A stretch of DNA of 64,000 nucleotides from Silicimonas sp. GTDB taxonomy: Bacteria; Pseudomonadota; Alphaproteobacteria; Rhodobacterales; Rhodobacteraceae. A program made the translations under genes and the position numbers. The stretch spans positions 141,596 to 205,595 of the forward strand of contig JAJDUZ010000066.1 in NCBI GenBank assembly GCA_022826385.1, in the 5' to 3' direction. The notes under the pieces are model-generated. The model was not told the DNA's origin. It was given only the letters and a program-made list of their open reading frames with translations, and ran no database searches. Of the stretch, positions 55,802-64,000 are shown one piece after another. Positions within the stretch are counted from its first letter, which is position 1. Each line of letters starts with the position of its first letter.

Positions 55802-57124
55802 ATGACAATCACTCGCTTCGCCCCATCGCCCACAGGCTATATCCACATTGGAAACCTTCGGACCGCGCTGTTCAACTGGCTGATCGCGCGCGCGGCCGGT
55901 GGCACGTTCATCCTGCGCATCGACGACACCGACCCCGAGCGGTCGAAGGAAGAGTATGTCGATGCCATCAAAGAGGATCTCGAATGGCTCGGCCTGACAT
56001 GGGATCGGGTCGAGCGTCAGTCCCAGCGTCTGGATCGCTATGCCGAGGCCGCCGACACGCTGCGCGAGATGGACCGGTTCTATGAAGCGTGGGAAACGCC
56101 GACCGAGCTTGACCTCAAGCGCAAGAAACAACTCAACATGGGTAAGCCGCCGGTCTACGACCGAGCCGCTCTCGCGTTAAGCGACGAAGATAAAGCCAAG
56201 CTTCGTGAAGAGCGTGGCAACGGGGTCTGGCGGTTCAAACTGGATCACGACCGGATCGAATGGGCCGACGGTATTCTGGGGGATATCTCGATCGATGCCG
56301 CCAGCGTCTCGGACCCGGTGCTAATCCGGCAGGATGGCCAGGTGCTTTACACATTGGCCTCCGTCGTCGACGACACCGAGATGGGCGTGACCCATGTCGT
56401 CCGCGGCTCGGACCATGTCACCAACACGGCCACGCAAATCCAGATGATCGAAGCGCTGGGGCACACGGCCCCAAGCTTTGCCCACCACTCGCTGCTCACC
56501 GGCCCGCAGGGCGAGGCGCTGTCCAAACGCCTTGGCACGCTCGCCCTCCGCGACATGCGCGCGGCGGGGATCGAACCGATGGCGCTCCTGTCGCTGATGG
56601 CGCGCCTTGGCTCGTCCGACCCGGTCGAGCTCAGAAGCTCGCATGACGAGCTGATCGCAGGCTTCGACATCACCAAGTTCGGATCCGCCCCGACCAAGTT
56701 TGACGCCGAAGACCTGAAACCGCTCACCGCGCGCGTCGTCCAGACGCTCGAGGCCGACGCGGTGGCAGATCACCTGAATGCCGCAGGTGTCCCCACCGAG
56801 GCACAACCAGCCTATTGGTCGGCAGTGCGCGGCAACGTGGCGACGCGGGCAGAGGCGGCAGACTGGTGGCCGATGTTTCAAGGGGAAGTGACCCCGATCG
56901 TGGCCGAGGAAGATCGCGATTTCGTGACGAGCGCTTTCGACATGCTGGGCGAGCCACCTTACGCCGCCGACACGTGGTCCAGCTGGACCAGTGCGGTAAA
57001 AGACGCGACCCGTCGCAAGGGCAAGTCGCTCTTCATGCCGCTTCGCCTTGCAATCACCGGGCAACCGCGCGGGCCCGAGATGGCAGATGTCATGCCCCTT
57101 CTGACAAAGAAGCCGTCCCTCTGA
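55802..57124 (+). CDS. gltX: Glutamyl-tRNA synthetase
   Basis: 440 residues of class I. The HIGH motif appears as HIGN in RFAPSPTGYIHIGNLRTALF; the KMSKS-type motif is LSKRLGTLALRDM near residue 245; the C-terminal helical anticodon region is shorter than in E. coli. It charges tRNA with glutamate. Alphaproteobacteria often have two GluRS, so this may be one of a pair. The start is ATG 55802; the upstream open frame is antisense to the metallopeptidase gene. Confidence 0.93.
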   Translation: MTITRFAPSPTGYIHIGNLRTALFNWLIARAAGGTFILRIDDTDPERSKEEYVDAIKEDLEWLGLTWDRVERQSQRLDRYAEAADTLREMDRFYEAWETPTELDLKRKKQLNMGKPPVYDRAALALSDEDKAKLREERGNGVWRFKLDHDRIEWADGILGDISIDAASVSDPVLIRQDGQVLYTLASVVDDTEMGVTHVVRGSDHVTNTATQIQMIEALGHTAPSFAHHSLLTGPQGEALSKRLGTLALRDMRAAGIEPMALLSLMARLGSSDPVELRSSHDELIAGFDITKFGSAPTKFDAEDLKPLTARVVQTLEADAVADHLNAAGVPTEAQPAYWSAVRGNVATRAEAADWWPMFQGEVTPIVAEEDRDFVTSAFDMLGEPPYAADTWSSWTSAVKDATRRKGKSLFMPLRLAITGQPRGPEMADVMPLLTKKPSL

Positions 57125-57136
57125 TTCCATCGGCCC

Positions 57137-57172
57137 ATAAATATCCCGGGGGTCCGGGGGCAGCGCCCCCGG
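57137..57172 (-). repeat. Hairpin-tail intergenic repeat after gltX
   Basis: On the minus strand a perfect 8-bp hairpin (57154-57161 with 57165-57172, loop of three) is followed by ACCCCCGG and GATATTTAT. The order hairpin, ACCCCC, TATTT is the same as in the element after sdhB. It may also terminate gltX transcription from the other side. Confidence 0.55.
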
Positions 57173-57254
57173 TTTCGCGGCGACGAAGTCGGCGCAAAAC
57201 CTCTTGCTGTGATTGCGCTAACACGTCATGTTTCCCCTCCAAGGAGCCACCCCG

Positions 57255-58205
57255 ATGCCATCCCATATCCTCACCATCACGCTGAACCCGACCGTCGACT
57301 ATTGCACGACGGCGCCGGGCATCGAGCCGGGGCTCAAGCTTCGCTGCTCCGAACCCCAGATCGATCCGGGCGGTGGCGGGATCAACGTGGCCCGTGCCGT
57401 GCGCCTGCTGGGCGGGCAGGCGACCGCTCTGGTGGCGATCGGTGCGTCGACAGGCGCGAACCTGTTGCAGCTTCTGGCCCTTGAAGGTGTGCCAACGGTG
57501 GCATTTCAGGGCCCTGGGGAAACCCGGCAATCCATGTCGGTCATCGATCAGGAGACCGGCCAGCAATACCGGTTCGTCATGCCCGGCCCCGAGTGGCAGG
57601 AACATGACGTCCCCCGCGCCCTGACCTCGGTCGATCAGGCGGCGACCAGCGAAACGCTGGTGGTGCTCTCGGGCAGCCAGCCGCCGGGTGTTGCCAAGGA
57701 TTTCCCGTCGATCCTGTCGGATCACGTCGCAGGGCGTGGCTCGCAACTGATCGTAGACACGTCAGGCCCGGCGCTCTTTCATCTGGCCGAACAGCCGCGC
57801 GACTCGCTTTACGTGTTGCGGATGAACGGGGAAGAGGGCGAAGAACTCGCCGGTCGCGCCTTGCCGACACGCGCGGATACCGCCGAGTTTGCCCAAAGTC
57901 TGGTAAAGAAGGGCGTCGCCCGCATTGTGGTCGTTGCGCGCGGGGCCGATGGATCGGTGATGGCCACGAAGGATGGCGCATGGCACGGCGTCAGCCCACC
58001 CGCACCGATCATTTCAAAGGTCGGGGCCGGTGACAGCTTCGTGGGAGGCTTCACGCTGGAACTCTCGCGCGACAAGCCGGTCGAAGACTGCTTGCGCACC
58101 GGCGTCGCCGCCGCCAGTGCCGCCACGATGACCGAAGCGACCCGGCTCTGCGATCCCGAACTGACGGCTCAACAGCGCCGCGATTGCGTCGTTACGAAGC
58201 TCTAG
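57255..58205 (+). CDS. pfkB: PfkB-family 6-phosphofructokinase / hexose-phosphate kinase
   Basis: 316 residues of the ribokinase superfamily, close in motif content to E. coli Pfk[59 protein letters not shown], and the catalytic [16 protein letters not shown]. It should phosphorylate fructose-6-phosphate, or possibly fructose-1-phosphate or tagatose-6-phosphate. ATG 57255 is preceded by AAGGAG; ATG 57228 is upstream in frame. No sugar operon is adjacent, and its stop overlaps a convergent ABC gene by 4 bases. Confidence 0.83.
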   Translation: MPSHILTITLNPTVDYCTTAPGIEPGLKLRCSEPQIDPGGGGINVARAVRLLGGQATALVAIGASTGANLLQLLALEGVPTVAFQGPGETRQSMSVIDQETGQQYRFVMPGPEWQEHDVPRALTSVDQAATSETLVVLSGSQPPGVAKDFPSILSDHVAGRGSQLIVDTSGPALFHLAEQPRDSLYVLRMNGEEGEELAGRALPTRADTAEFAQSLVKKGVARIVVVARGADGSVMATKDGAWHGVSPPAPIISKVGAGDSFVGGFTLELSRDKPVEDCLRTGVAAASAATMTEATRLCDPELTAQQRRDCVVTKL

Positions 58206-58963
58206 GACTTCAGCCGGTACCCCGTCCGGAACATCCACCACACCACGCCCAGGCAAAGGGCCGTGAACAGCAGGATGGCCGCAAGGCTGGCCGCCACCGG
58301 CACATCCGCCATGCCGAAGAACGACCAGCGGAAGCCTGACACCAGGTAAAGCACCGGGTTGAACATCGAGATCGTCTGCCAGATCGGCGGCAACATCGTG
58401 ATCGAATAGAACGACCCGCCGAGGAAGACGAGCGGTGTCACCACCAGAAGCGGCACCAGGTTCAACTGCTCGAAATTCCGCGCCCAGATGCCAAGGATGA
58501 AGCCCAGAAGCGCGAAGCTGATCGACGTCAGCAACAGGAAGGCGATCATCCACACGGGATGCTGAATGGTGATGTCGACAAAGAAGAAGGACGTCCCAAG
58601 GATGATGCAGCCGATCAGCAGCGCCTTCACCGCCGCCGCCCCGACATAGCCGATAACGATTTCGAACGCGCTGAGGGGGGCCGAGAGTACTTCGAAGATC
58701 GTGCCGATGAATTTCGGGAAATAGATACCGAAACCGGCGTTCTGGATCGCTTGCTGCAAGACGGTCAGCATGATCAGGCCCGGCACGATGAACGCGCCAT
58801 AGGACACGCCCTCGACCTCGGGGATGCGACTGCCGATCGCCGCGCCAAAGACCACGAAGTAGAGCGAGGTCGACAGCACCGGCGACACGATCGACTGGAT
58901 GATCGAGCGGAAGAACCGAGCCATCTCGAACCGCCAGATGGCGGCAATGCCGTTCCAGTTCAT
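58202..58963 (-). CDS. ABC-2 type transporter permease
   Basis: 253 residues with about six transmembrane helices, of the ABC-2 export family. Visible features are the N-terminal [40 protein letters not shown], and [19 protein letters not shown]. It pairs with the ATPase encoded just upstream (4-base overlap). DrrAB/NodJ-like or YadGH-like exporters have this design. The cargo is unknown. Confidence 0.9.
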   Translation of the reverse strand: MNWNGIAAIWRFEMARFFRSIIQSIVSPVLSTSLYFVVFGAAIGSRIPEVEGVSYGAFIVPGLIMLTVLQQAIQNAGFGIYFPKFIGTIFEVLSAPLSAFEIVIGYVGAAAVKALLIGCIILGTSFFFVDITIQHPVWMIAFLLLTSISFALLGFILGIWARNFEQLNLVPLLVVTPLVFLGGSFYSITMLPPIWQTISMFNPVLYLVSGFRWSFFGMADVPVAASLAAILLFTALCLGVVWWMFRTGYRLKS

Positions 58964-59898
58964 GACGGCTCTCCTTCTTCGGTGTGGACCAGCCCGACAA
59001 AGATGTCCTCCAGTGAGCTTTCGCGGGTCTGCAAGTCGGCCAGCGTCAGGCCGGCATCCTGAATGGCGGACAACAGGCGGGTGATCCCGGTGCGTTCCTC
59101 GCCAGTCTTATAGGTGTAAAGCAGGCTCCGCTTGTCATCGCTCAGCGTCAGATCGAAGCCAGCAAGGGCGTCCGGCAAGGCCTCGACACCGTCGCGCAGC
59201 TCGATCCGCAATTCCTTCTGGCCAAGCCGCGACATCAGCCGCGCCTTGTCTTCGACCAGCAGCAACTCACCGCCCCGGATCACGCCGACCCGGTCGGCAA
59301 TCGCCTCGGCCTCTTCGATGTAATGCGTGGTCAGGATGATCGTGACGCCATCGGCCCGCAGCCGTTCGACCAGCGCCCACATGTCGCGGCGCAACTCCAC
59401 GTCGACGCCCGCGGTCGGCTCGTCCAGGAACAGAACACGCGGCTCGTGGGCCAGCGCCTTGGCGATCAGCACCCGGCGCTTCATGCCGCCCGACAACTCG
59501 GCAATGCGGTTGTCCTTCTTCTCGAACAGCGACAGGTCCTTCAGCACCTGATCGACAAAGGCGTCGTTTCGTTGGCGGTCGAACAGCCCGCGCGAGAACC
59601 GCACCGTGTTCGCCACCAGCTCGAACGGTTCCAGGTTGATCTCCTGCGGCACCAAGCCGATCAGCTTGCGCGCCGCGCGCCAGTCATCGATCACGTCATG
59701 CCCACCAACGGTGATCGCGCCCGAGGTCGGCTGCGTGATGCCGCAGATTGTCGAAATCAGGGTTGTCTTGCCCGCGCCGTTCGGCCCGAGCAGCGCAAGA
59801 ATCTCGCCTTCGCGAATATCCAGCGAGACGTTCTTCAACGCTTCAAACCCGCCGTCATAGGTCTTGTTGAGGCCGTTCACCTGAACGATGGCTGACAT
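58960..59898 (-). CDS. ABC-2 type transporter ATP-binding protein
   Basis: 312 residues. Walker A is [18 protein letters not shown], the signature is [20 protein letters not shown], Walker B is [12 protein letters not shown] and the His switch is in [11 protein letters not shown]. The extra C-terminal region ([18 protein letters not shown]) is typical of YadG/DrrA-like exporters. ATG 59898 is seven bases from AAGGAG; ATG 59904 is too close. It works with the following permease. Confidence 0.92.
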   Translation of the reverse strand: MSAIVQVNGLNKTYDGGFEALKNVSLDIREGEILALLGPNGAGKTTLISTICGITQPTSGAITVGGHDVIDDWRAARKLIGLVPQEINLEPFELVANTVRFSRGLFDRQRNDAFVDQVLKDLSLFEKKDNRIAELSGGMKRRVLIAKALAHEPRVLFLDEPTAGVDVELRRDMWALVERLRADGVTIILTTHYIEEAEAIADRVGVIRGGELLLVEDKARLMSRLGQKELRIELRDGVEALPDALAGFDLTLSDDKRSLLYTYKTGEERTGITRLLSAIQDAGLTLADLQTRESSLEDIFVGLVHTEEGEPS

Positions 59899-59987
59899 GG
59901 TCATTCTCCTTGGACGGCCTTCATAACGGTCCCGGCCCATGCGCGGAACCGGGCTTCGCTGCATCTGCCCTATGCAAAAATGAACAG

Positions 59988-60017
59988 AAAAGGCCCCTTC
60001 GTTGCCGAAGGGGCCTT
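59988..60017 (-). terminator. Terminator of rpsD
   Basis: A perfect 12-bp stem (59990-60001 with 60006-60017, AAGGCCCCTTCG on the plus strand) closes a four-base loop, followed on the minus strand by TTCTG. It begins 22 bases after the rpsD stop. Confidence 0.85.
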
Positions 60018-60039
60018 CGCCGTCGGTCTGAGACCGAGA

Positions 60040-60660
60040 TTAGTTCTGTGCGTAGTATTCGATGACCAGGTTCGGTTCCATCATCACCGGGTACGGCACA
60101 TCCGAGAGGCCGGGCGTGTGCACGAAGGTCGCCGTCAGCTTCGAGTGGTCGACGTCCAGATAGTCCGGAACATCACGCTCGGGCAGTTGCACGGCTTCAA
60201 GGATCAGCGCCATCTGCTTCGAGCGGTCACGCACTTCGATGACGTCGCCTTCCTTGACGCGATAGGACGGAATGTTCACGACCTGGCCGTTCACGCGCAC
60301 ATGCTTGTGGTTCACGAACTGGCGGGCGGCAAAGATGGTCGGCACGAACTTGGCGCGATAGACAACGGCGTCCAGACGGCGCTCGAGCAGGCCGATCAGG
60401 TTCTCGCCGGTGTCGCCTTTCACACGTTCCGCTTCCGAGAAGATGCGGCGGAACTGCTTTTCGGTCAGATCGCCGTAATAGCCCTTGAGCTTCTGCTTGG
60501 CGCGCAGCTGCAGGCCGAAGTCGGACATCTTGCCCTTGCGGCGCTGACCGTGCTGGCCCGGGCCGTATTCGCGGCGATTGACGGGGGATTTCGGACGGCC
60601 CCAGATGTTTTCGCCCATCCGGCGGTCGATTTTGTACTTGGCAGACGTGCGTTTGGTCAC
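60040..60660 (-). CDS. rpsD: 30S ribosomal protein S4
   Basis: 206 residues, the length usual for alphaproteobacterial S4. [20 protein letters not shown] begins the protein, and the S4 RNA-binding domain includes [20 protein letters not shown], then [20 protein letters not shown]. It nucleates 30S assembly. The start is GTG 60660 with GGAGA eight bases or so upstream; the ATG at 60681 has no such site. It stands alone rather than in an rpsMKD-rpoA operon, as is typical for this group. Confidence 0.96.
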   Translation of the reverse strand: MTKRTSAKYKIDRRMGENIWGRPKSPVNRREYGPGQHGQRRKGKMSDFGLQLRAKQKLKGYYGDLTEKQFRRIFSEAERVKGDTGENLIGLLERRLDAVVYRAKFVPTIFAARQFVNHKHVRVNGQVVNIPSYRVKEGDVIEVRDRSKQMALILEAVQLPERDVPDYLDVDHSKLTATFVHTPGLSDVPYPVMMEPNLVIEYYAQN

Positions 60661-60879
60661 GGCTGATCTCCTTCGGTTCAAGTTTCGAAGGGCGTTGTCC
60701 TCTCCCGGGATTTGGCCCGGACGACAGGGTTCCCCTTGCGGGGTCCACCAACACCAATGAAGCGCGGCTTATATCCGAGTTTTTGAGTGAGTCAAGCAAG
60801 GACCGCAAGGTTTCGGTCGAAGGGCGCGTGTGGTGAGATTGCGGACGAAGCGGACTTTTGTCTGGTGCCACTGAAAAAT

Positions 60880-61197
60880 CTAAAAAGCCCCCTTGCCAAT
60901 TCGCCAAACCACGGCAATGCAGATGAGCCCAACCGAAAGGAAAACCAGCAATTGCACGCTGTAGTAAAGGATATAAATATTGTTCCAGATCAGAACCGCT
61001 GTGGACAGCAATAAGAGCGCTGAGCAATTCAAGAAAAATGGCCAAAATTTTTCGTGATACCCAAGGATAACAACTGCGATAGACACCGGAAAAACAAGTG
61101 AAATTGCCCAACTCTGCGCTGGACCCATCTCTGGGTATGTAAAAGCCATCCACCCAACCAGTACCAAAAGTGAAATGCTGCTGAGTAATCGATGCAT
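60880..61197 (-). CDS. Hypothetical small membrane protein (four TM helices)
   Basis: 105 residues, nearly all hydrophobic, with four predicted helices (LLSSISLLVLVGWMAFTY, SWAISLVFPVSIAVVILGY, FFLNCSALLLLSTAVLIW, YYSVQLLVFLSVGLICIAVV). Its DNA is AT-richer than the surroundings. No family is recognised. The ribosome site is weak (AGGTT before the ATG). It stands between rpsD and a gene-free region, so it may be part of transferred DNA. Confidence 0.6.
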   Translation of the reverse strand: MHRLLSSISLLVLVGWMAFTYPEMGPAQSWAISLVFPVSIAVVILGYHEKFWPFFLNCSALLLLSTAVLIWNNIYILYYSVQLLVFLSVGLICIAVVWRIGKGAF

Positions 61198-61639
61198 AAC
61201 CTATCCAGAGCCCCTAGTTACAACCTCAGACCTTCTGCCGGAAGACGACGTAACCAGCGGAGCAGATTGGGCGCAGTTTGAGAAGTGCAAATGAGAGAGT
61301 TTCTCATGCGGCTCAAAGCGTACGTACGGCAGCTCAGCATCGGTCACTATGGGCTCCTTGCTGCCCTTGGTTGCAAGGACCCGAGCACGGAATAATGGCG
61401 AAGCCGCCGTGCCATCGCCGGACCGGCCCGCGGTCTGGCGATTTGGTGGGCACAGGCGCTTAGCTGAGGCAGAAAATGTGTTTTGCTGCCATTAAGCGCT
61501 ATAGCGGATCCGTTGGATCGCCAGCCCCCGCTCCGGCGACGGCACGGCTGATCGCGGCGCATGGGGTTCGAAGCAGACATTAACCAACTCTCAACCTTCA
61601 CGAACTGTCCGAGCGACAACGCGCATCCTGGATAAGTTC
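61198..61639. other. Gene-free region, possibly decayed sequence
   Basis: About 440 bases, part of a 591-base gap, without a protein-like ORF. The longest open frame on the minus strand (61347-61619) has Arg/Ser/Pro-biased, low-complexity composition and no ribosome site. Mixed base composition suggests decayed or intergenic-repeat DNA. No tRNA or insertion-sequence ends were recognised. Confidence 0.5.
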
Positions 61640-61690
61640 ACCGATCCGAACACCGACGGGATACCGACGTTGCACCGATGCGGAACCGAC
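61640..61690. repeat. Five-copy ACCGA array with 11-bp period
   Basis: ACCGA starts at 61640, 61652, 61663, 61674 and 61685, that is with steps of 12, 11, 11 and 11 bp. Units include ACCGACGG, ACCGACGT, ACCGATGC and ACCGACCG. Core and period match the array at 8499-8542 (read on its minus strand). It lies about 100 bases past the stop of the universal-stress gene, in non-coding DNA. Confidence 0.75.
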
Positions 61691-61788
61691 CGGGCGATTT
61701 CGCCGGTCCCGCCTTGTTTTGTTGCGTTAACCTTCCGGGCTCTTGCCGTCCAACCCGGTGATGCGTCGGGTGCGTTAAGACCTTGGGA

Positions 61789-62244
61789 CTAGCAGACCGC
61801 GTCAAGGCGATCCTTCGACAACTCGCCCGGCACGATCGTCAGGGGCACCGGCAAAGACCCGAAATTGCGGGACAAGGCCGTCACGATCGGCCCCGGACCA
61901 CCCTTTTCGGGCGAGGCGCCAAGCACCAGCACGCCGATGTCGTCATCTTCGTCGATCTGCTTCAGGATCTCGCTCACCGGTTCGCCTTCGCGGATCACAA
62001 GCTCGGGGTCGATATTCTGCCGGTCGCGCATCCATTTCGCGAAGACCTCGAAATGCGCATGGATCCTCTCCCGCGCCTCTTCCCGCATGATCTCGCCCAC
62101 GCCGATCCAGTGGTTGAAGTCTTCGGGCGGGATCACCGCCAGCACCTCGACACCACCGCCCGTGCGCGCGGCGCGCATGGCGGCAAAGCGCATCGCGTTC
62201 AGGCATTCGCGGCTGTCATCGAGAACGACGAGAAACTTGCGCAT
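61789..62244 (-). CDS. Universal stress protein (UspA fold)
   Basis: 151 residues, a single Usp domain: KFLVVLDDSRECLNAMRFAA at the start, then a helical hairpin, IGVLVLGASPEKGGPGPIV and LPVPLTIVPGELS at the end. The nucleotide-loop Gly pattern is only partly kept, so ATP binding is uncertain. GGAGG precedes the ATG. It follows the ornithine-cyclodeaminase-like gene by 30 bases on the same strand and may be co-transcribed. Confidence 0.88.
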   Translation of the reverse strand: MRKFLVVLDDSRECLNAMRFAAMRAARTGGGVEVLAVIPPEDFNHWIGVGEIMREEARERIHAHFEVFAKWMRDRQNIDPELVIREGEPVSEILKQIDEDDDIGVLVLGASPEKGGPGPIVTALSRNFGSLPVPLTIVPGELSKDRLDAVC

Positions 62245-62274
62245 GTGATGTCCTCCGGTCCGGGATGATGGCGT

Positions 62275-63210
62275 TCAAGCGATACGCTGTCCAGCGCCGG
62301 TTTCCTCGGCCACCGTCAAAGCCAGCGCGGCGGCGGCATAATCGCCAAGCGCGATGCCGCGAAAGGCGAAGGCCGTGGGACGGTCCTTGGGGGGCGCGGA
62401 AACCTGTCCCGTCACCAGATCGGTCAAATCCCCGGCCAACATCTCTGACGCGACCATTGGCTTTTCGCTGGTCCGTTCCTGTTCCATGTCGTCGACAACG
62501 ATGGTGCCGAAGGCGGGCATGGTCTCGTCCTGCCATGGAATGCAGAGATCGGTGATCGCCGCGAACGCATTCGGCTTGAGCCACGCTGCATCAAGGAACG
62601 GCGCCACCTCGTAATTCAGCGTGATCGACGAGACGACGATATCTGCCGCGCGCAACGCGTCCTCGGGCGCCGCCTGCCGGGCCTCCAGCCCCTGTGACGT
62701 CACGTGGGTCAGGAACCCGTCTACCGTGGCTTGGCTTCGGCCCACGGCCAGCACCTTGGCCAGTGGGAAGATCGCCCGAAACGCCCGCAAATGGCTCTGC
62801 GCCTGCACCCCGCAGCCGACAAAGGCGATGGTGGTCGAGGCCGGATCGGCTAGCCGTCGCGCCGCCACGGCCGAAAGCGCCGCCGTGCGATGCGCGGTGA
62901 TCCAGTTCGCGCCCATCACCGCGCGCAAGAGGCCGGTTTTCGCGTCCAGTACCATGATCGCGCCGTTGATCGCGGGCAGTCCGCGCGCGGGATTGTCCGG
63001 CGACACCGTGACCTGCTTCACCACTGCCACGTCACCCACAGCAAGGGTCGACATCATGTAACGGCCGCCACCCGGCAGCAGCGCCGACTTCGGCGTGACG
63101 TGCAAGCGGCCTTCCGACTTGTCGACCAAGGCGCGTTCAATGGCATCCGCGATGTCCGGTGGTGCGATGTCCATCGCCTCCAGCGCGTCATCGGGCAGAT
63201 AGAGCACCAT
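62275..63210 (-). CDS. Ornithine cyclodeaminase / mu-crystallin family protein
   Basis: 311 residues. The NAD-binding motif is FVGCGVQAQSHLRAFRAIFP, preceded by the substrate-domain pattern KQVTVSPDNPARGLPAINGA and GANWITAHRTAALSAVAARR. Members are ornithine cyclodeaminases, alanine dehydrogenases or ketimine reductases, and the exact substrate cannot be read. ATG 63210 overlaps the stop of the aminotransferase gene by one base, suggesting joint action on an amino or keto acid. Confidence 0.86.
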   Translation of the reverse strand: MVLYLPDDALEAMDIAPPDIADAIERALVDKSEGRLHVTPKSALLPGGGRYMMSTLAVGDVAVVKQVTVSPDNPARGLPAINGAIMVLDAKTGLLRAVMGANWITAHRTAALSAVAARRLADPASTTIAFVGCGVQAQSHLRAFRAIFPLAKVLAVGRSQATVDGFLTHVTSQGLEARQAAPEDALRAADIVVSSITLNYEVAPFLDAAWLKPNAFAAITDLCIPWQDETMPAFGTIVVDDMEQERTSEKPMVASEMLAGDLTDLVTGQVSAPPKDRPTAFAFRGIALGDYAAAALALTVAEETGAGQRIA

Positions 63211-64000
63211 CAGGCGGTTTCGCTCATCGCCCAGTCCCAATACAACTCGCGCACGCGGCGCGTGACCGGACCCACTTGATAATGCGTGCCGTCGAACTCG
63301 GTGACCGGGGTCACTTTCTGCATATTGCCCGACAGGAACACCTCGTCCGCATCGCGCACATCGTCGAAGGTCAGCACTGTCTCGGTCACCGGCGCGCCGT
63401 CGGCGGCAAGGTTCGTCATATGCCGCGCGCGGGTGATCCCCGCCAGAAATGTACCGTTCGGAATAGGCGTGAAAACTTCGCCATCCTTCACCAGGAAGAC
63501 ATTCGCGGTGGCACTTTCGGCCAAGTTGCCCATCACATCGGCAACCAGCGCGTTCTGATAGCCTTTGGCATTCACCTCGCGCAGCATCCGGGCATTGTTC
63601 GGATAAAGGCAGCCCGCCTTGGCGTTGACCACGGCGTTCTCCAGCACGGGCCGGCGGAACTGCGTCGTGGTGGTGCGCACCGCACTGTCGGCGGGCGCGA
63701 AGCCTTTTTCCTCAAGGCAGATGGCAAAGCCCACTTTACCGTCCGGGATGATGGCCGTCGCATCGCCGTCGATCCCCCAATACATCGGGCGCAGGTAAAT
63801 CGCGTCGTCCCACTGGAAGCTGCGGATGCCGTCCCAGATGATCTCGACCATCTCTTCAGCCGAGACCGTGGGTTCCAGCATCAGGCTGCGGGCCGAGTTG
63901 TTCACCCGCGTGCAATGCGCCAGCAGATCGGGCGCGACACCGTCGAAATAGCGGGCGCCGTCAAAGACGCTTGAGCCCAGCCATGCGCCATGGTCGGCAG
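63210..64000 (-). CDS. Class IV aminotransferase (branched-chain type), 5' end missing
   Basis: The frame continues to the edge of the window; about 263 codons are seen, beginning ADHGAWLGSSVFDGARYFDG, the family's N-terminal substrate region. The PLP lysine should be that of NAKAGCLYPNNAR, followed by GNLAESATANVFLVKDG and TPIPNGTFLAGITR. It most resembles branched-chain-amino-acid aminotransferases, which exchange amino groups between leucine, isoleucine or valine and 2-oxoglutarate; D-amino-acid or aminodeoxychorismate types are less likely. The start lies outside. Confidence 0.88.
   Translation of the reverse strand, partial: ADHGAWLGSSVFDGARYFDGVAPDLLAHCTRVNNSARSLMLEPTVSAEEMVEIIWDGIRSFQWDDAIYLRPMYWGIDGDATAIIPDGKVGFAICLEEKGFAPADSAVRTTTTQFRRPVLENAVVNAKAGCLYPNNARMLREVNAKGYQNALVADVMGNLAESATANVFLVKDGEVFTPIPNGTFLAGITRARHMTNLAADGAPVTETVLTFDDVRDADEVFLSGNMQKVTPVTEFDGTHYQVGPVTRRVRELYWDWAMSETA

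Noticed and set aside
61347..61619. 90-codon minus-strand ORF in the large gap
   Set aside because: Low-complexity Arg/Ser/Pro composition, no ribosome site, no family resemblance.

Overview
The window looks like a chromosomal segment of a marine Rhodobacterales (Roseobacter-type) alphaproteobacterium. The evidence is the GC-rich coding sequence and the gene sets: mdh, sucCDAB-lpd, sdhCD(A)(B), the ethylmalonyl-CoA pathway genes mcl2, mch, ecm and ccr, a PhaR regulator and a LuxR/LuxI pair. The assignment rests on recognised proteins and remembered gene order, not on a search. No rRNA, tRNA, CRISPR array, prophage or intact insertion sequence was seen.

Layout. 1-553: end of the ATP synthase operon (atpD tail, atpC, terminator). 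0.6-7 kb: a TerB-like membrane protein, two copper chaperones (SCO, PCuAC), divergent hemE/hemC, phaR with two operator-like palindromes, and a caspase-fold protein without catalytic residues. 7-18.3 kb: 2-oxoglutarate dehydrogenase and succinyl-CoA synthetase genes on the minus strand (sucC, sucD, a 49-codon membrane ORF, sucA, sucB, an 81-aa ORF, lpdA). An FkbM methyltransferase and a glycosyltransferase separate them from mdh. 19-26 kb: mcl2, nnrU-like, mch, then sdhC, sdhD, sdhA, two small lipoproteins and sdhB. 26-33 kb: creD, a DUF1989 protein, deoD, and divergent ecm/ccr. 33-35 kb: quorum sensing (small ORF, luxR, luxI). 35-42 kb: helicase, SDR, TIGR02186/TauE pair, MATE exporter, DUF900 hydrolase, gamma-glutamylcyclotransferase-like protein. 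42-46.7 kb: tandem glycine riboswitch and gcvT-gcvH-gcvP. 47-49.4 kb: AT-rich orphan gene, nfuA, tsaB, rimI. 49.5-54.2 kb: BMP-type nucleoside ABC importer. 54-64 kb: metallo-hydrolase, small metallopeptidase, gltX, pfkB-type kinase, ABC-2 exporter, rpsD, a small membrane protein, a gene-free stretch, universal stress protein, ornithine-cyclodeaminase-like protein and a truncated aminotransferase.

How it fits together. The 7-33 kb part joins the TCA cycle to the ethylmalonyl-CoA pathway, which regenerates glyoxylate and succinyl-CoA from acetyl-CoA. Succinyl-CoA enters through sucCD and sdh, and malate is handled by mdh. PhaR suggests that acetyl-CoA can also go to polyhydroxybutyrate.

Most interesting observations. 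First, the promoter regions of sucC and of sdhC each hold two exact GTGATCAC palindromes exactly 21 bp apart, which suggests one shared dimer-of-dimers regulator for both TCA operons. Second, two separate places (8.5 kb and 61.6 kb) hold arrays of an 11-bp repeat with the core ACCGACG, in phase with the DNA helix. Others are PhaR-type and PpsR-type operator matches, unlisted small ORFs inside the suc operon, and strong hairpins after ccr, luxI, the SDR gene and gcvH.
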